The position numbers were made by a program, and so were the translations under genes. The notes under the pieces were generated by a model. The model searched no databases and had not been told where the DNA came from. It saw only the letters and a list, made by a program, of their open reading frames with translations. Of a stretch of DNA of 64,000 nucleotides, positions 1 through 11,121 are shown piece after piece (position 1 is the first letter of the stretch; each line of letters starts with the position of its first letter). The stretch is taken from NCBI GenBank assembly GCA_003024785.1, contig PUQB01000098.1:806805-870804 (forward strand), read 5' to 3'. Origin of the DNA: Selaginella tamariscina. Lineage: Eukaryota > Streptophyta > Lycopodiopsida > Selaginellales > Selaginellaceae.

Positions 1-44
1 TATGTTATGAATTTATGTACTCATGTACACATGCAAAGTGATAT

Positions 45-292
45 ATTGTATACAAATGTTTCATTTCTTACAATTGATCCCGTATAATTTGTTTTATTAA
101 TTACTCAAGCTTTAGAATAAATAGCTCATTATTTATTATCTTTTGTATTTTAAGCAATCCTATGTTTTAGAACATTTTTCAAATATAAAATCTTAAGGTT
201 GCATGTTATTGGATTATTAAGCATGAAAGCATGCTTCTCGTATCAAAAAAAAAGAAGCTAGTTAAGATATTCTTTATAGAGTAGAATATATT
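45..292. repeat. AT-rich direct repeat, copy 1
   Basis: This AT-rich stretch recurs in the same orientation at about 6594-6818. Shared blocks include TTATTAATTACTCAAGCTTT, GAAAGCATGCTTCTCGTAT and TATAGAGTAGAATATATT, separated by small indels. No coding potential is visible. The sequence just right of it (about 310 onward) enters the large HAC inverted-repeat arm. It looks like a local duplication about 6.5 kb apart; nothing ties it to a named transposon family. Confidence 0.7.
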
Positions 293-1381
293 GAAGATTT
301 TAAAACCTTGTCAAGTTTAATATTTAAAATTGTACTTTAATCACCAAGTTCAATATTTAAAAGTGTTTGACAATGTGACCCCATGGATTTCTAACTATGA
401 ATTTCTACTAAGAAATAAACATGGGAATGGGAAACCTTCCCATGTAGGCTTCATTAAATGCAGAAAACTAATGAGTAATAATTATCAACTATAATTATAA
501 ATGGTAAGAAATTCATTACAATCGATTGGGGCTGTCTTTAAAACGTTGTAAGTAGCGCATCGTAATGCTTTTTGTAGTAGCACATCGTAATGCTTTTTGT
601 ACCATCGCACTCTTTGCTCAACAAATAGCTGAACCACTCCTTCTGCAAAGTTTGTAGGCTTCTTAGGTTGTGGCGGTATTTTGTTAAAACTTTCCCATCT
701 ACATAACAAACCTGGCAGAGCATGTAGTGCTTGCAACTCACACTGAAGTCCCCATGTTGTCTCCATTTCAGATTTGCATTGAGAGCAAGTAGTTACTTGT
801 GGATGTAGCAAATAGTGCAGGAGCATCACTGTTGAGTATTTAGACCTTTGCAGTGTATCAAATTGGTACCTGTTCCCTTGGCAATACCAAAGAAGGCTGT
901 AAGGTGTACCTAGAAGCGACTTGAACAAGGAACCATCTGCATGGTATGCAACACGCTTACCCTTGTGTTGAAGTTGTACAGTGAGAAACACCTTTTCTCT
1001 CTTCTCTCCCTCAAACTTCTTCAATAGCAAATCATTTCTACGGTCTGTCTCCATGCAATCCCATGTTTTTGTTGTCTTTTTGAGAACCTTTATGAGTTCC
1101 TCAACTCTAGTAGGCCAGAAGTCACCATCAAAATATGGAACATGTGTCACCGATGTCGAAACAAAGGAGGTCAACTCGTCAATATGCACCACAATGTTCT
1201 GTTGGATTGCTTCTTGTTAAAGCTTTCTTGTACCATTTCTTGAGATGGTCAAGAGTAGAAGTCTTTTGGCAATTGGGATGGCAATTAAAGATGTAATTTT
1301 ACCAATTCCAAGTGGAGAAACCCATATATGAAGATTCTTGAACCCACGCCGTTTGCAGTAATCCAAGTATCCTGTGAGGAT

Positions 1382-1458
1382 GATTCTATGAACTATCTCC
1401 AACCACATGATGTGACGACATGCAGTGGAGATCCGTTGAGAACCTTTGTGTACCACAA
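1382..1458 (+). other. Micro-inverted HAC exon segment
   Basis: These 77 bp sit inside the minus-strand HAC copy but carry their HAC coding sense on the plus strand ([11 protein letters not shown] reads forward here). The same 77 bp occurs on the plus strand at 22502-22578 in the right copy, differing at only one base. Sequence on both sides stays in the minus orientation (left side rejoins at GGATACTTGG read on the minus strand). The segment is bordered by short CCACAA/TTGTGG complementarity, which suits a template-switch inversion. Confidence 0.85.
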
Positions 1459-2389
1459 CCACAAAAAGAAAGGTACGAATGACAATGATTGGGTTAAGGA
1501 CAATCCTCACCATACTCATGCATACATTGCAAATATACACACACATTTGAACCCTCTTGTTCCTAGAACAAGAGCACCCCCTATGAAATTCTCAATGTTA
1601 ACTTACAAATGCATGCAGGTGTGCACAACTAAGTGTGTGCGTGTATAGAGCATTTTCTTACCCTTGACATGTAAGAGAACTCAAAAGGATAATGTCCATC
1701 CTTAACTATGTTCCAAAGGAGAGGCTCCATTGAAAATGTTTTCTCCAATGAAATAACTCTGATGGTATAGTGTTCAAAACTAAGAATCTTCATTGATAAT
1801 CAAAGAGTTAGCTATATGAAGTTACAAGTGATATAATTTAATAACATATGTATCAAAATTAATTAATTAGATTTTATATTTTTAATTTTTAATGAAAAGA
1901 AATACAAGTGAGGTGATGGAAGAAACACACAAGGTCATTTTATTTTATAAAAAAGAATATTAACAAATGCATTAATGTGGATAATATGCATAATCTTTTA
2001 AGAGTTTTTTATATATACACAGACACAAACATGTGTCTCTCTTACGCACATGCTTGTATACACAACACTTGGCAATGACTAATATGTAGTAACCATAAAA
2101 TGTTTGTTGAATATGTATATATACACACACGTATGCATATAAGATGTTTAAACATTTGAAACTAATTAATAAAAAAAAACTAGTTATTGTTGCAAAAATT
2201 TAATTATCATAAACTACCTAACTTAACTAGTTATTTTATAGCTAAATAGATTTATAGAAACTTTTGATCTACTTATAAGACTAGAGAATGTAAGTAGATT
2301 TAGACATCAATTGAAAACTTAGTTAAATAAGTATTTAACTATTTATAGCTAATTAAATAGTTACACATGTTATTGTGACACCTAAAGCT

Positions 2390-2406
2390 ATATATATATA
2401 TATATA
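2390..2406. repeat. (TA)n microsatellite in HAC intron
   Basis: A short TA run lies just after the HHIEQRL block on the minus strand. The right HAC copy has the equivalent TA run at about 21751-21764, so it predates the duplication. Confidence 0.6.
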
Positions 2407-3473
2407 CTTCGTCATTTTTTTTCCCTAGTCTTTGTTCAATATGATGACCTAGATATGTTTGAGGGATGTCTCTTGCTCTAAGAATATATGAGGAGGCTGC
2501 CCTTCGCCTTCTTTTGCCTCTAGATTGTAACATTGAGGACATTTATATGTTAATGTCCAGCATTTGTTTTCTCTACCATTATAAAGTACACATATTTCAT
2601 GTTGCCATTTATTACGTACATCGCATTGAACCCACTGCATTATCACATTTAAGGTCAGCCAAATATTTAGATATTATTTATCTCACACATAAGACTTCAT
2701 AAGTGTATTTATTAATAAATTAGTGTGTAATTACCTTTTCCTCTTTGTCCTCGCTCCCATACTTTTGTAAGCCCATACAAGTCTTTGGAATTTCTGAGGA
2801 AAACCCTTAGCAAATAAGCTCAATTGGATTGTCAAGCCTTGTTGTAGCACGTCGTACATATACAAAAACGAAATCCTTTAACAACAGCTTCATAATACAT
2901 TGCATTCTTCTCTTAATTTTCTTAGAGCATAGCGAGCACAAAACCATTGGATAACCAAGGTATAGTTGTTTGCCTTCACACATGCTACATTGCCTGTTGG
3001 ATCAAGCTACATAAAAAGACTCAAGTATAAGCATATATGTCATATATACGTGTGTGTAGCTAACTATGTAAGTAGGTACCTGTTCTTTTATTCGAATTTG
3101 TTTCAATTGAGAAGTTGAAAGGTTGAGCAAAAGAGGCCCACACACTTGGCAACGGGGCTTGTCACTGCACTCAAGTAATGATGTGCAACAGCTCTCGAGA
3201 TTTGAGCATCTGGGATAATCGCAGTGTGCCGCTTTACAAGACTTAATGTGATTTATGAGATAACGATCTTTCTTACTCACTAAAGATGGCTCTTAGCTAT
3301 CATCCTACAAACATCCCGAAGGTGTAAAAGCCATTTTCCATCTGTAGACATCCTAAAGTGACTAACACAAACTAATTATAATGTGAAATTAGTTTTGAAA
3401 GGAAGTATGGAAGGTTATATCTAGCCCTAGGTATTTAAAGAGAGAGAGAGCACGTGAAATGAGCATATGTGAA

Positions 3474-3656
3474 GAATGGATCCGATGGTTGAGATATAAA
3501 AATAAAGAATGGATCCGATGACGGAAATAGAACTAAAGAAACAATGGGGCATGAAAAAATGGATCCGATGGCTGGCATAGAAGAAATGATTCCGATGACT
3601 GAAATACAAACCTAAATCAACTAAAAAATCGGATCTAATGGCTGACATAGAAAAAG
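3474..3656. repeat. Degenerate tandem repeat, AATGGATCCGATGGCTGGCA-like
   Basis: Five copies of a roughly 22-bp core (AATGGATCCGATG followed by variants of GCTGRCATAGAA) lie at about 3474, 3507, 3553, 3584 and 3623, spaced 31-46 bp. They create an open minus-strand frame (3843-3427) rich in His, Phe, Ile and Ser that matches nothing I know; I regard that frame as a by-product of the repeat. Confidence 0.7.
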
Positions 3657-4655
3657 AGAGACTCATTGCATGACTATTCAAGGGTGTGGAAATGGAAGGA
3701 GAGCATGTTGGGACATGAGTGGACATATTAGAGATTGGAATCTCTGAGTTGGAAGTGGAGAGCCTTCTTGGGAATCTCGACAAGAATGCTAGTGGACTCT
3801 TCATCCAAAGACTACCCAACCATGTGTGTGTACAAGTTAGCAAGTGGAGTATGTGATCATTGTTCTTGGAGACGAGATCATCACGTCGTGAGACTAGTTA
3901 TCATGATGGGGGTTCTTCTATCATGGGTTTATTCATTAATGTTTATTGTTTCAAGGAACGATGTTTGCATGCTTCCTCCACTCAAAATGGACTCAGTGTG
4001 GTTGCGTGCTCGAGATACGAAGGGTGGCAGTGTGGTGGCTCTAAATGATGGGCACCAATGAATAAATCCAGTTCATGTTCCATGTCATGATGTACGGAAG
4101 GGTCAAATAAGCATTTATTAACATATGAACACAAAATGTAAACACTACTGTAACAAGGCCAAGTGAATTGTATATATATCTTATTGCATATTGTTAATCA
4201 CTATTGTGAGTCTTGTATATTATTGTTACTTTGTGTGTGTGCTTGGTTTTGTGTATGTGTGCATGCATATTGAATATACGATGATTTTTATGTTGCTTTA
4301 CAGATTTTCCCTAGAATTTTAAACCATCAAACATATCTTATCTACAATTTTAGAACTTTAAACCCAATTCAAGGGTCATCTCAATGGCTTTATTGGAAAC
4401 ATTTTTTCATGTTCAGACGATGATCAAGTTAATATATGATATAACCCTAATTTAAAACTAGTTAACGATTACATATATAGAGATTTTTATTCACGTTAAT
4501 GAGCAAGTAAAATGTATAGCTACTTTCATTGCAAAAAGGTCCATCAGTAATATTGCAAAGCTTCCAATGGGGTTACCTTAGCCTTATCACTTAGTCACTC
4601 AAGCTTCATAATTTTATTTAGTCCTCACTGTTGCCTTTTCCACTCTTCATTATTG
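3657..4655. other. Non-coding stretch with one short unassigned open frame
   Basis: Plus-strand frame 3735-4061 (108 codons) shows no domain I recognise. Part of the stretch (3792-3930 and 4306-4341) is re-used at 6820-6985. From 4062 on it is AT-rich with no gene, promoter or transposon feature that I can support. Confidence 0.4.
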
Positions 4656-4737
4656 CTTTGTTAGGTGAGGCGAGAAATAGACCTGCAAATCCTTTCCTTT
4701 GTTAGGTGAGGCGAGAAATAGACCTTCAAATCCTTTA
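4656..4737. repeat. 41-bp tandem duplication
   Basis: Two adjacent 41-bp copies (4656-4696 and 4697-4737) each begin CTTTGTTAGGTGAGGCGAGA and differ at only a couple of bases. This points to a recent slippage or short duplication. There is no coding context. Confidence 0.85.
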
Positions 4738-5449
4738 GCAATGTGTGTATATCCTTGTACACTTGAGATTGACCTTGTTAGTTATGGAATGAACTGACAT
4801 AATCTATATTTATAAATGAAGATTAACTAGAGGATCTAAATAAAACATGTCTTTCTTTTGTTATAGAGCAATATTCAAAAGTTAATGTTTATCATATAAG
4901 TAGTACATATCTTCATAACACTAACTATTCTTTGCCTTTTAATTTTCTAATTGAGGGGAGATGTTAAACTTGATATAAATGTGACCATCCGCATAAATTT
5001 GTATAACACAGTTTATTATTACATATTGAGAACGTCTTTGTATGTGTGAGCTTAATTCTCTAAATTACTTAATAGTTTTCAAATATTATATAATTAGAAT
5101 TTTAATTGTGAAAATGAAATTACTTCAGAAAATTCAATCTTTCAATAGTTTTCAAATACTATAAAGATAAAGTAGCATTAAAATTTGAGTTTGATGTGCT
5201 TAAGTTACTCTTCATGAATTTAGAATAATCCATTTACAAGGTTTCAAAAGGTAATTGTATATTCTCGTAAAGAGTCTATATTCTGCACCTTTGTGGTTTA
5301 TAAATAAAATATCATATCATATCATTATATTTTGGAAGTAAGGTGATTAGAAGGGTATTAGAAAGATTTAAAAAGAAGCACATAACAAGAGATTAGGGCA
5401 AAACAAATTTAGTTGAAAATCGAGACCGTGATGGCAACACAGTAAATTC
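4738..5449. other. AT-rich intergenic DNA, nothing recognised
   Basis: About 75% A+T with no open frame of note, no terminal repeats and no recognisable motif. A short ATCAT run lies near 5315-5330. Confidence 0.5.
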
Positions 5450-6140
5450 ATCATGAATGTGACATCCAATAAAATTGTAACTTTATAATTTTAATACATT
5501 TTAATTCTAATGTTTAGCACAAATGTGGGATTTTGATTTTGAAATAGAATTAATATACTTAATTTGTACTTTATAAATCTAATTTTAATTAGTAATATGA
5601 TTAATATTCTAATATTATTTTAAATTAAACTATGTAACATGTGGTTTAAAAACCGTAAAATACAGTTAAGATTGCATATGCAAAAGTGGCCAGGATTACA
5701 ATAGAATGGTATTATATTATGTTGTGAATGGTTTAAAAAAGGCACATTAACTCTAAATTAAATAGAACCAACGTAGTGAATTCAATAGAACCAACGTCAT
5801 GCATATATTATTTAGTGTATTTACGAGTGGATAAACTTTTTGAGTGATTCTTACTTGCCACACATAAGCAAAAATACCACCTATATTATGCAGTTTTAAA
5901 TTAGAAAGAGAATGTATCTTTTTATTTTAAAACTATATATGTTACACGTTTAATTTAAAATATTATGTACGTAGTTCATTTGAATAAAATCACATTACTA
6001 AATTTAAAATTAAATTTATAAATCATAAATTTAAATATTTTAATTTTAATTTAAAAATAACAATGGGACTTCCCATCTTTTTAATTAAAATTTATAAACC
6101 ACATTTAAAATGTTGTGATGAACCTTGTATTGTTTGAGTT
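5450..6140. repeat. Possible fold-back (MITE-like) element
   Basis: The reverse complement of about 5460-5650 resembles about 5940-6130. Both arms contain ATGTTACA followed by GTTTAATTTAAAATA, then CATATTACTAA or CACATTACTAA, then long TTTAAAATTAAATTTATAAA-like tracts. The loop of about 280 bp is unique and has no coding potential. Low sequence complexity makes chance similarity possible, and I could not fix exact ends or a target duplication. Confidence 0.4.
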
Positions 6141-6593
6141 ATTGTTTGCCATAATTGTTTTATACAATAACAAATATTTCAATTGGGATTACCTAATTTG
6201 TATTTGCTATAATATTTAATCGATTGATTTTTCTTAATCACCATGTGGTATTTGATTTACAAACCATCAAGGCATATTTAAGCTATGCAAATATAAAAAT
6301 CCTTCAAGAATATATGCAATTATGTAAAAGTTTATCCAAAATTTATGGAAAGCATATCAACTTAACTTAGGAATTTATGGATAGTGAGAGAAAACAGCTT
6401 GTAGTGCATGACAAATGTGAATATATTCGTGTCTAGAATATATAAAAATATAGTAAAAATTGTAAACTCAAATCGACTTAAACTATAGCATTATAACGCT
6501 AGGAAAATGCTTTCAGAACTTAGAACGCGTTGTTTCTAACTATTGTCACATATATAGTCTTTGTGTTACATTATATTTAAGTATACAGAGACA
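6141..6593. other. AT-rich intergenic DNA, nothing recognised
   Basis: No open frame, repeat or RNA gene that I can support. Confidence 0.5.
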
Positions 6594-6985
6594 CATTGTA
6601 CACAATACGATTGGTCCATATAATTTTTTATTAATTACCCAAGCTTTAGAGTATAATAGCTCAGTATTTACTATCTTTTGTTTTAAGCAGTCTATGTCTT
6701 AAACATTTTTCAAATATAAAGTTATTAGATTATTAAGCATGAAAGCATGCTTCTCGTATAACTCGAGAAGAAAAAAAGAAGCTAGGTTAAGAATATATTT
6801 TATAGAGTAGAATATATTCTTTCCCTAGAATTTTAAACCATCAAACATATCTTATTGTGGACTCTTCATCCAAAGACTACCCAACCATGTGTGTGTACGT
6901 GATCATTTCTCATGGAGACGAGATCATCACGTCGTGAGACTAGTTATCAGGATGGGGGTTCTCCAAAGTCACGGGTTCTTCTCCA
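6594..6985. repeat. Patchwork of three local segments
   Basis: Three blocks found separately to the left are joined here in the same orientation. 6594-6818 matches 45-292, 6820-6855 matches 4306-4341 (TTTCCCTAGAATTTTAAACC), and 6857-6985 matches about 3792-3930 (starting GTGGACTCTTCATCCAAAGA) with a short internal gap. The joins are abrupt, within one or two bases of each other. No transposon ends are visible. Confidence 0.75.
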
Positions 6986-7940
6986 TCGTAGGACCCTTAT
7001 ATACACAATATGTGTAGAACTTATAAAACTAAGTTCGCAGTAACAATGCACAATAAGTTAATAAACTAAATTTATATTTAATATTGTACTGTTTATTATA
7101 ATAGGTGACTAAGGCCTTTAGTAAATTTTAGACATAAGTTTCTCTAATTCTTCTTATTATTATTCCAAGTGCTTTATTTTATCAGAATGTTAATTCATTC
7201 TTTTGTGTACAACATACATGTTGGAACTGATTTAATTCATGTATATACATACACACATATAATATACAACACGTAAGTGCTTAAGAAATTAACATACGGT
7301 GTATTTTTGTAAACCTAATATTGAACACGTTTTTAAATTTCTTGTATTGTGCTTTTTTCAAATAATAACGATCATATGTTAAAAATGTGTTAAACATATA
7401 TTAAAAGTTCAAATTTTAAAATGTTTTCATTTAACTATTCATCTCTTAATTCTCTTAAGTTAATTATTTGAATGATTTTATATGTATTTAAAGATATAAA
7501 TTAAAAACACCTTCAAGGTTGATGCATGTCATTTATATAATGATTTGGTATATTTAAATTTTCTTAAATATATTTTCTTTTTCTGATTTTTAGTATTTAT
7601 TAATTAATTAAGTTTTAGTTAATTATCACTAATACAAAAAGGGGCTGTATATAATAATCGTATCAGATTTAACACATTTAGATAAGAGGCAATTCACATG
7701 TGCCCTCACCGGGTGAAGTGAGGGTGAGGGTTACACACGACATGTTTACTTGGCTTCATGTAATGCAAGGGGTAATAAAAATTATGTGAACTTTTGGTTG
7801 ACTATGCATAGAGTGATATGTTAGTTTCAGTTAATTTTTCTAACATTATATAGTCTTGGAGTTAGACGTCAATGAGGACGTTGACATTTTCAAATGTGGG
7901 ACTATGTTATAATTTTTATTATGACTCGACTCTTTACTTT
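6986..7940. other. AT-rich DNA left of element A
   Basis: No gene recognised. From about 7690 base composition changes (CACATGTGCCCTCACCGGGT) and this tail is continuous, across the insertion site of element A, with the block at 17895. Part of it may therefore belong to the same unclassified repeat as 17893-19438. Confidence 0.4.
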
Positions 7941-7945
7941 GAATG

Positions 7946-8618
7946 TGTCGTCGGGGACTCCGCAAGCCAGATGTGGTGCTTCTCAGGAAGCTGCAGTGGT
8001 CGCCAGGACGCTGTCGAGAGCGTCCAACCCCCGGGGTTTGGTTGGCATGCCGGATCTTACCTTAGGAGTGGGAATGTATTGGGTTGGCCTCTACCCGGAC
8101 GCCGCGAGGGTCCGTGTACAGGTGATAGGGAGTCCTACTGAGGTGGCTGGCAGAGAGGATTGCGGGCCCAAGAATCTGCAAGCGGGGACAGACACGCTGC
8201 TGGGAGAGTAGAAGGAAATGGATATATATTGCCTGTCTGAGTACAACTATCTCTGATAGTGGAGTAATTTATAAGACGCAGACTTGACTCCAAAAAGACC
8301 CCGACCCACTACTAGCCTTCCGGCTTATATAGTGGGTACCTACCACTAGTCCCTAGCTATAGGTGGCGCTCTCTCACTGGTCTGCCGCCTGGTGACAGAG
8401 TCCTGCCTGTCACATTTATGCGCCTCCCCACGCGTGATGTCCTTCGTACCCTGGGTAGTTGGTCTGAACGATCGGATCTTCGCCCGCTTACGCCACCGCC
8501 TGACACCGGTCGCCATCAATCCGTACCTGAAGTACTCCCTTATCCGGCGTTTCGTCCAGCCGCTTGTCCGCGCCGTGGCAACTTGTTGGATGGCCGCAAT
8601 GACGGCCACCGTCAACCA
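7946..8618 (-). repeat. Element A 3' LTR
   Basis: 673 bp; matches 17212-17889 throughout. The left edge follows GAATG (7941-7945). The right edge is GTCAACCA at 8611-8618. The same LTR family bounds element B. Confidence 0.9.
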
Positions 8619-8639
8619 GATGCCCGGGCTTATTCGTTG

Positions 8640-11100
8640 GCACGTCCTCGGCCATGTGCCCTAGTTATCTGCTCCTTGGAGCTCCCGGTACATGGCGATC
8701 TCGCTCTTTGTTGCCGCTAGCGTGGTTTTTAATGTGGTGATGGTCGCCTCTCAAAGCGTGATCACCCTTCGGAGCCTTGCCTCAGACCCTGTTTGTTGCT
8801 CCCGGGCCTGCTAGAGCTGACTCTCCAACTCCTGTACCCGTTCTCGCGAGTGTTGCAGCTCCTGTTCCCTTGCCGCGAGGAGTTGGGCCTGTAGCTGGGT
8901 GTGTACCTCTAGCTCCCTGATGGTCCGGGCCGAGTCCTACATTTCTTCGACTGGTTGGCGCTCCGCAAGTGGAGGACAGTCACCAGGGCTCCATATGACT
9001 CGGGCGTGGCCTCTTTGAGGAAGATGGGGGGTTGATTTCGAGCTGGGTGGCGGCTCGGTACAGCTCTTCCTTGGCCGCGGCCAACTCTTGGTGGACTCGG
9101 CTGAGCTCTGCTTCGTGCCGCTCAAGTGTGGATCCTAGCTCAAAAACCTGTCGCTCCTTCTCAGCCGTGGCCTGCTCAAAATCCCACCCTAGTTGATCGT
9201 GGAGCTTTTGGATGTGGTCATACTTGGTTTGTAACTGATCCAAACTGTCGGTTAACTGTTGACATGTCTTCTCTGCTTGCTTCCTCCCAGCCTCTGCAAT
9301 GTCCCAAAGTTGGGTTCCCTTGATGAGCTAGTTCGAGTACTCCCGGGCCTCTTTTGAGCAATGCGGTAGTTGTCCGTGAGCTCCTGTATTATTGTGTCGT
9401 GCTCCACGGTGACCCCTTGAGATCCAACCCATTGTACACCGCTATGGACTTCCGAACTTGGTCGAAGGCTTTAGACATATCCATATGCACTGTAGAGGTC
9501 CATAGCCCCTTCGCGTTGAAGTGTTTGTACGTCCCCCTCAGCACGTTGCTTGTGTCTTCCTCGCTGTTCACTTCGTTGGCTTGTGAGGGGCTGGCGGGGC
9601 CCTCCCTCGTGTTTCGCAAGCCGTGGGCTGGTGGGGCCTCTGCTCTTGGATCTGCTGGTGGGGATACTGTGGTGGAGGCCCTCCAATCCTTTCCCCGCGG
9701 TCCTCTTCCCCTGGCTTGCTCCGCAGGGGAGTCTTCTCTCGCCCATTTTCGCGAAGATTCTGGAGTGTCCAGCTGTTTCCCTTCTTCGGTTTCACTGGGC
9801 CCGCCTGTTTCTCTGCCCCGATTCCCCGATGGTGCCTGAGTGGAACCGGTCCGATAGGAGAATCGGTTCGTTGACTATCCAGGCGATCATCATGCTGAGG
9901 TGGGCCGCCATTGTGAGCCTTTGTTCGGTTCCCTTCCGGATCCCGTTGATGCCGCGGGTCAGGGCTGTATCATGTAGTGCCTGAGGCAGTCCACCCAATC
10001 CACTACGACTCCTTCCCAGGCGTTGCAAAGGGCGCTCGCCAGTCGTGTGGCGACCCGCCTCTCTATCCTTCCAGTGAACATAAAACACTGCGAGCGCCAG
10101 GAACTCGCCACTTCGTCCCTTCCTATATGGAGAGGGGACATCGCGATTTCATCTCAGTTGGTGGGGAACCACTGGCGTTTGGGTTCCCCCAGGTCGTCCA
10201 AGAGTATGCCACTCTCCGGTAGGTAGAACATCGCGGCCAGTTCTTTGAGATCGATACAAAAGCTTACGGAGTCGCCCAACCTGAATCGCAGCTCCTCTTG
10301 CTTGGTTTTCCCTGTCTCTAGCTGTATAGTTGGATGAATTGGATAGCCCGTGCTGCGAATCCGGGCTTCTCTACTTCTCCCCAATGGGCATCAAAAAGTC
10401 TGAACAGTCGCATTTGCTTCTGCACCTCCGCATGTTGGGTCTGCTGGTCAGCTCCTGAAATCTGGAGAACCTGGGGGCTACGAGCGCCACGCTTCTATCC
10501 TGGCCCTCTACCGCACCTGGATGTGCTGGATGGTCACCGGCTGTTTTCGCGTGGTCCACTCCATCATCTTTGCTGTTGAGAATTGGTCGATCTTCCTGTA
10601 ACAAAAATGGCGCCCCGGTCCCCTTGTTGTCTTTCCGAAGATGGTCCTACGTGGTGGCCTACCTCGCTGATATAGTCGGTGCGTCCTTCTATGTGCCATA
10701 ATCAAGGCATTCATGGTGCCGCCTGCCATTATTGCCCCTTTTACGTGCTCACGCGTGTGGTCCTCCCTGGTCCTTAACACCGCTACTTCAGCCAAGCCTT
10801 TGCCCCGAAGGCCCATGGGGTTTACCTCTCTCTTGTTCCCTCCAAGCCAGTGTTCTTGTTGGGTGAACGTACGGCTTGAGATGGTTGCCGTTAACCTTCT
10901 GTTGCAACGGCTATCCATTGGCCCCTAGGAGAATCGTGCCATTGTCAAAGGTTTTTAGCACCTCATATGGTCCCTTCTACCCTGGTCGGAATTTGCCTTT
11001 CCGGAATGCCTGTGGTTTCTTGAACCACCATACCCACTGCCCTGGTTTGTATTCTCGGAGTTTCTTTTTCTGTCTCTAGCTTGCTTGGTCTGTTGTTGTC
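8640..11100 (-). mobile_element. Element A: extra region downstream of integrase
   Basis: Sense-strand coding-like DNA of about 2.4 kb lies between integrase and the 3' LTR. One block (about 10384-9800) contains DLKELAAMFYLPESG, AWEGVVVDWVDCLRHY and GIRKGTEQRLTMAAHLSMM. A later block (about 9243-8980) is a likely coiled coil (EKERQVFELGSTLERHEAEL). Element B carries the same two-part arrangement, so this is a conserved part of the family. The first part loosely recalls the plant transposon-protein or plant-mobile-domain type found in other plant retroelements; that is inference. Broken like the rest of the element. Confidence 0.6.
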
Positions 11101-11121
11101 GATTTTCTCTCGTCAGCTATG

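Larger units (their letters stand above)
310..2725. repeat. Large inverted repeat, left arm
   Basis: The minus strand here matches the plus strand at about 21383-23610 nearly end to end, covering HAC exons, introns and 3' flank. In a roughly 130-bp exon (1660-1790 against 22160-22288) I count about ten differences, so the arms are near 92% identical there, with more indels elsewhere. The spacer is about 18.7 kb and holds retroelement A, a fragment of its family and an unclassified block. Within the left arm 1382-1458 is flipped relative to the right arm. Confidence 0.85.
485..3345 (-). pseudogene. HAC-type (p300/CBP) histone acetyltransferase pseudogene, left copy
   Basis: HAC proteins are plant p300/CBP homologues that acetylate histones in the nucleus. 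Read along the minus strand the expected domains come in family order. First is a TAZ zinc finger (about 3345-3002, DGKWLLHLRDVCRM then HIKSCKAAHCDYPRC). A Cys-rich block follows (about 2985-2840, CSMCEGKQLYLGY, CTTCYNKA). Next is a PHD-like finger (2646-2449, WVQCDVRNKWQHEIC), then KAT11-domain blocks: HHIEQRL near 2425, 1790-1660, and GYLDYCKRRGF near 1340. HVPYFDGDFW lies near 1140 and the ZZ-region block CQGNRYQFDTLQRSKYS near 880-830. Frames change without splice sites (for example one base is missing before AMYYEAVV near 2925), a piece after HHIEQRL is lost and 77 bp is inverted, so I call a pseudogene. An intron has a plausible donor after the 1790-1660 exon (AGG/GTAAGA). The first ~235 codons read from 1192 down to 485 remain open. 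Family assignment is firm; lack of function is inference. Confidence 0.8.

Noticed and set aside
3427-3843. 138-codon minus-strand gene
   Set aside because: It spans the degenerate GGATCCGATG repeat, and its His/Phe/Ile pattern follows the repeat.
3735-4061. 108-codon plus-strand gene
   Set aside because: No recognisable domain, and part of the DNA is re-used out of frame in the patchwork at 6.9 kb; left as unassigned.
9389-11100. Separate host gene downstream of element A integrase
   Set aside because: Element B carries the same blocks at the same place between the same LTRs, so the region belongs to the retroelement family.
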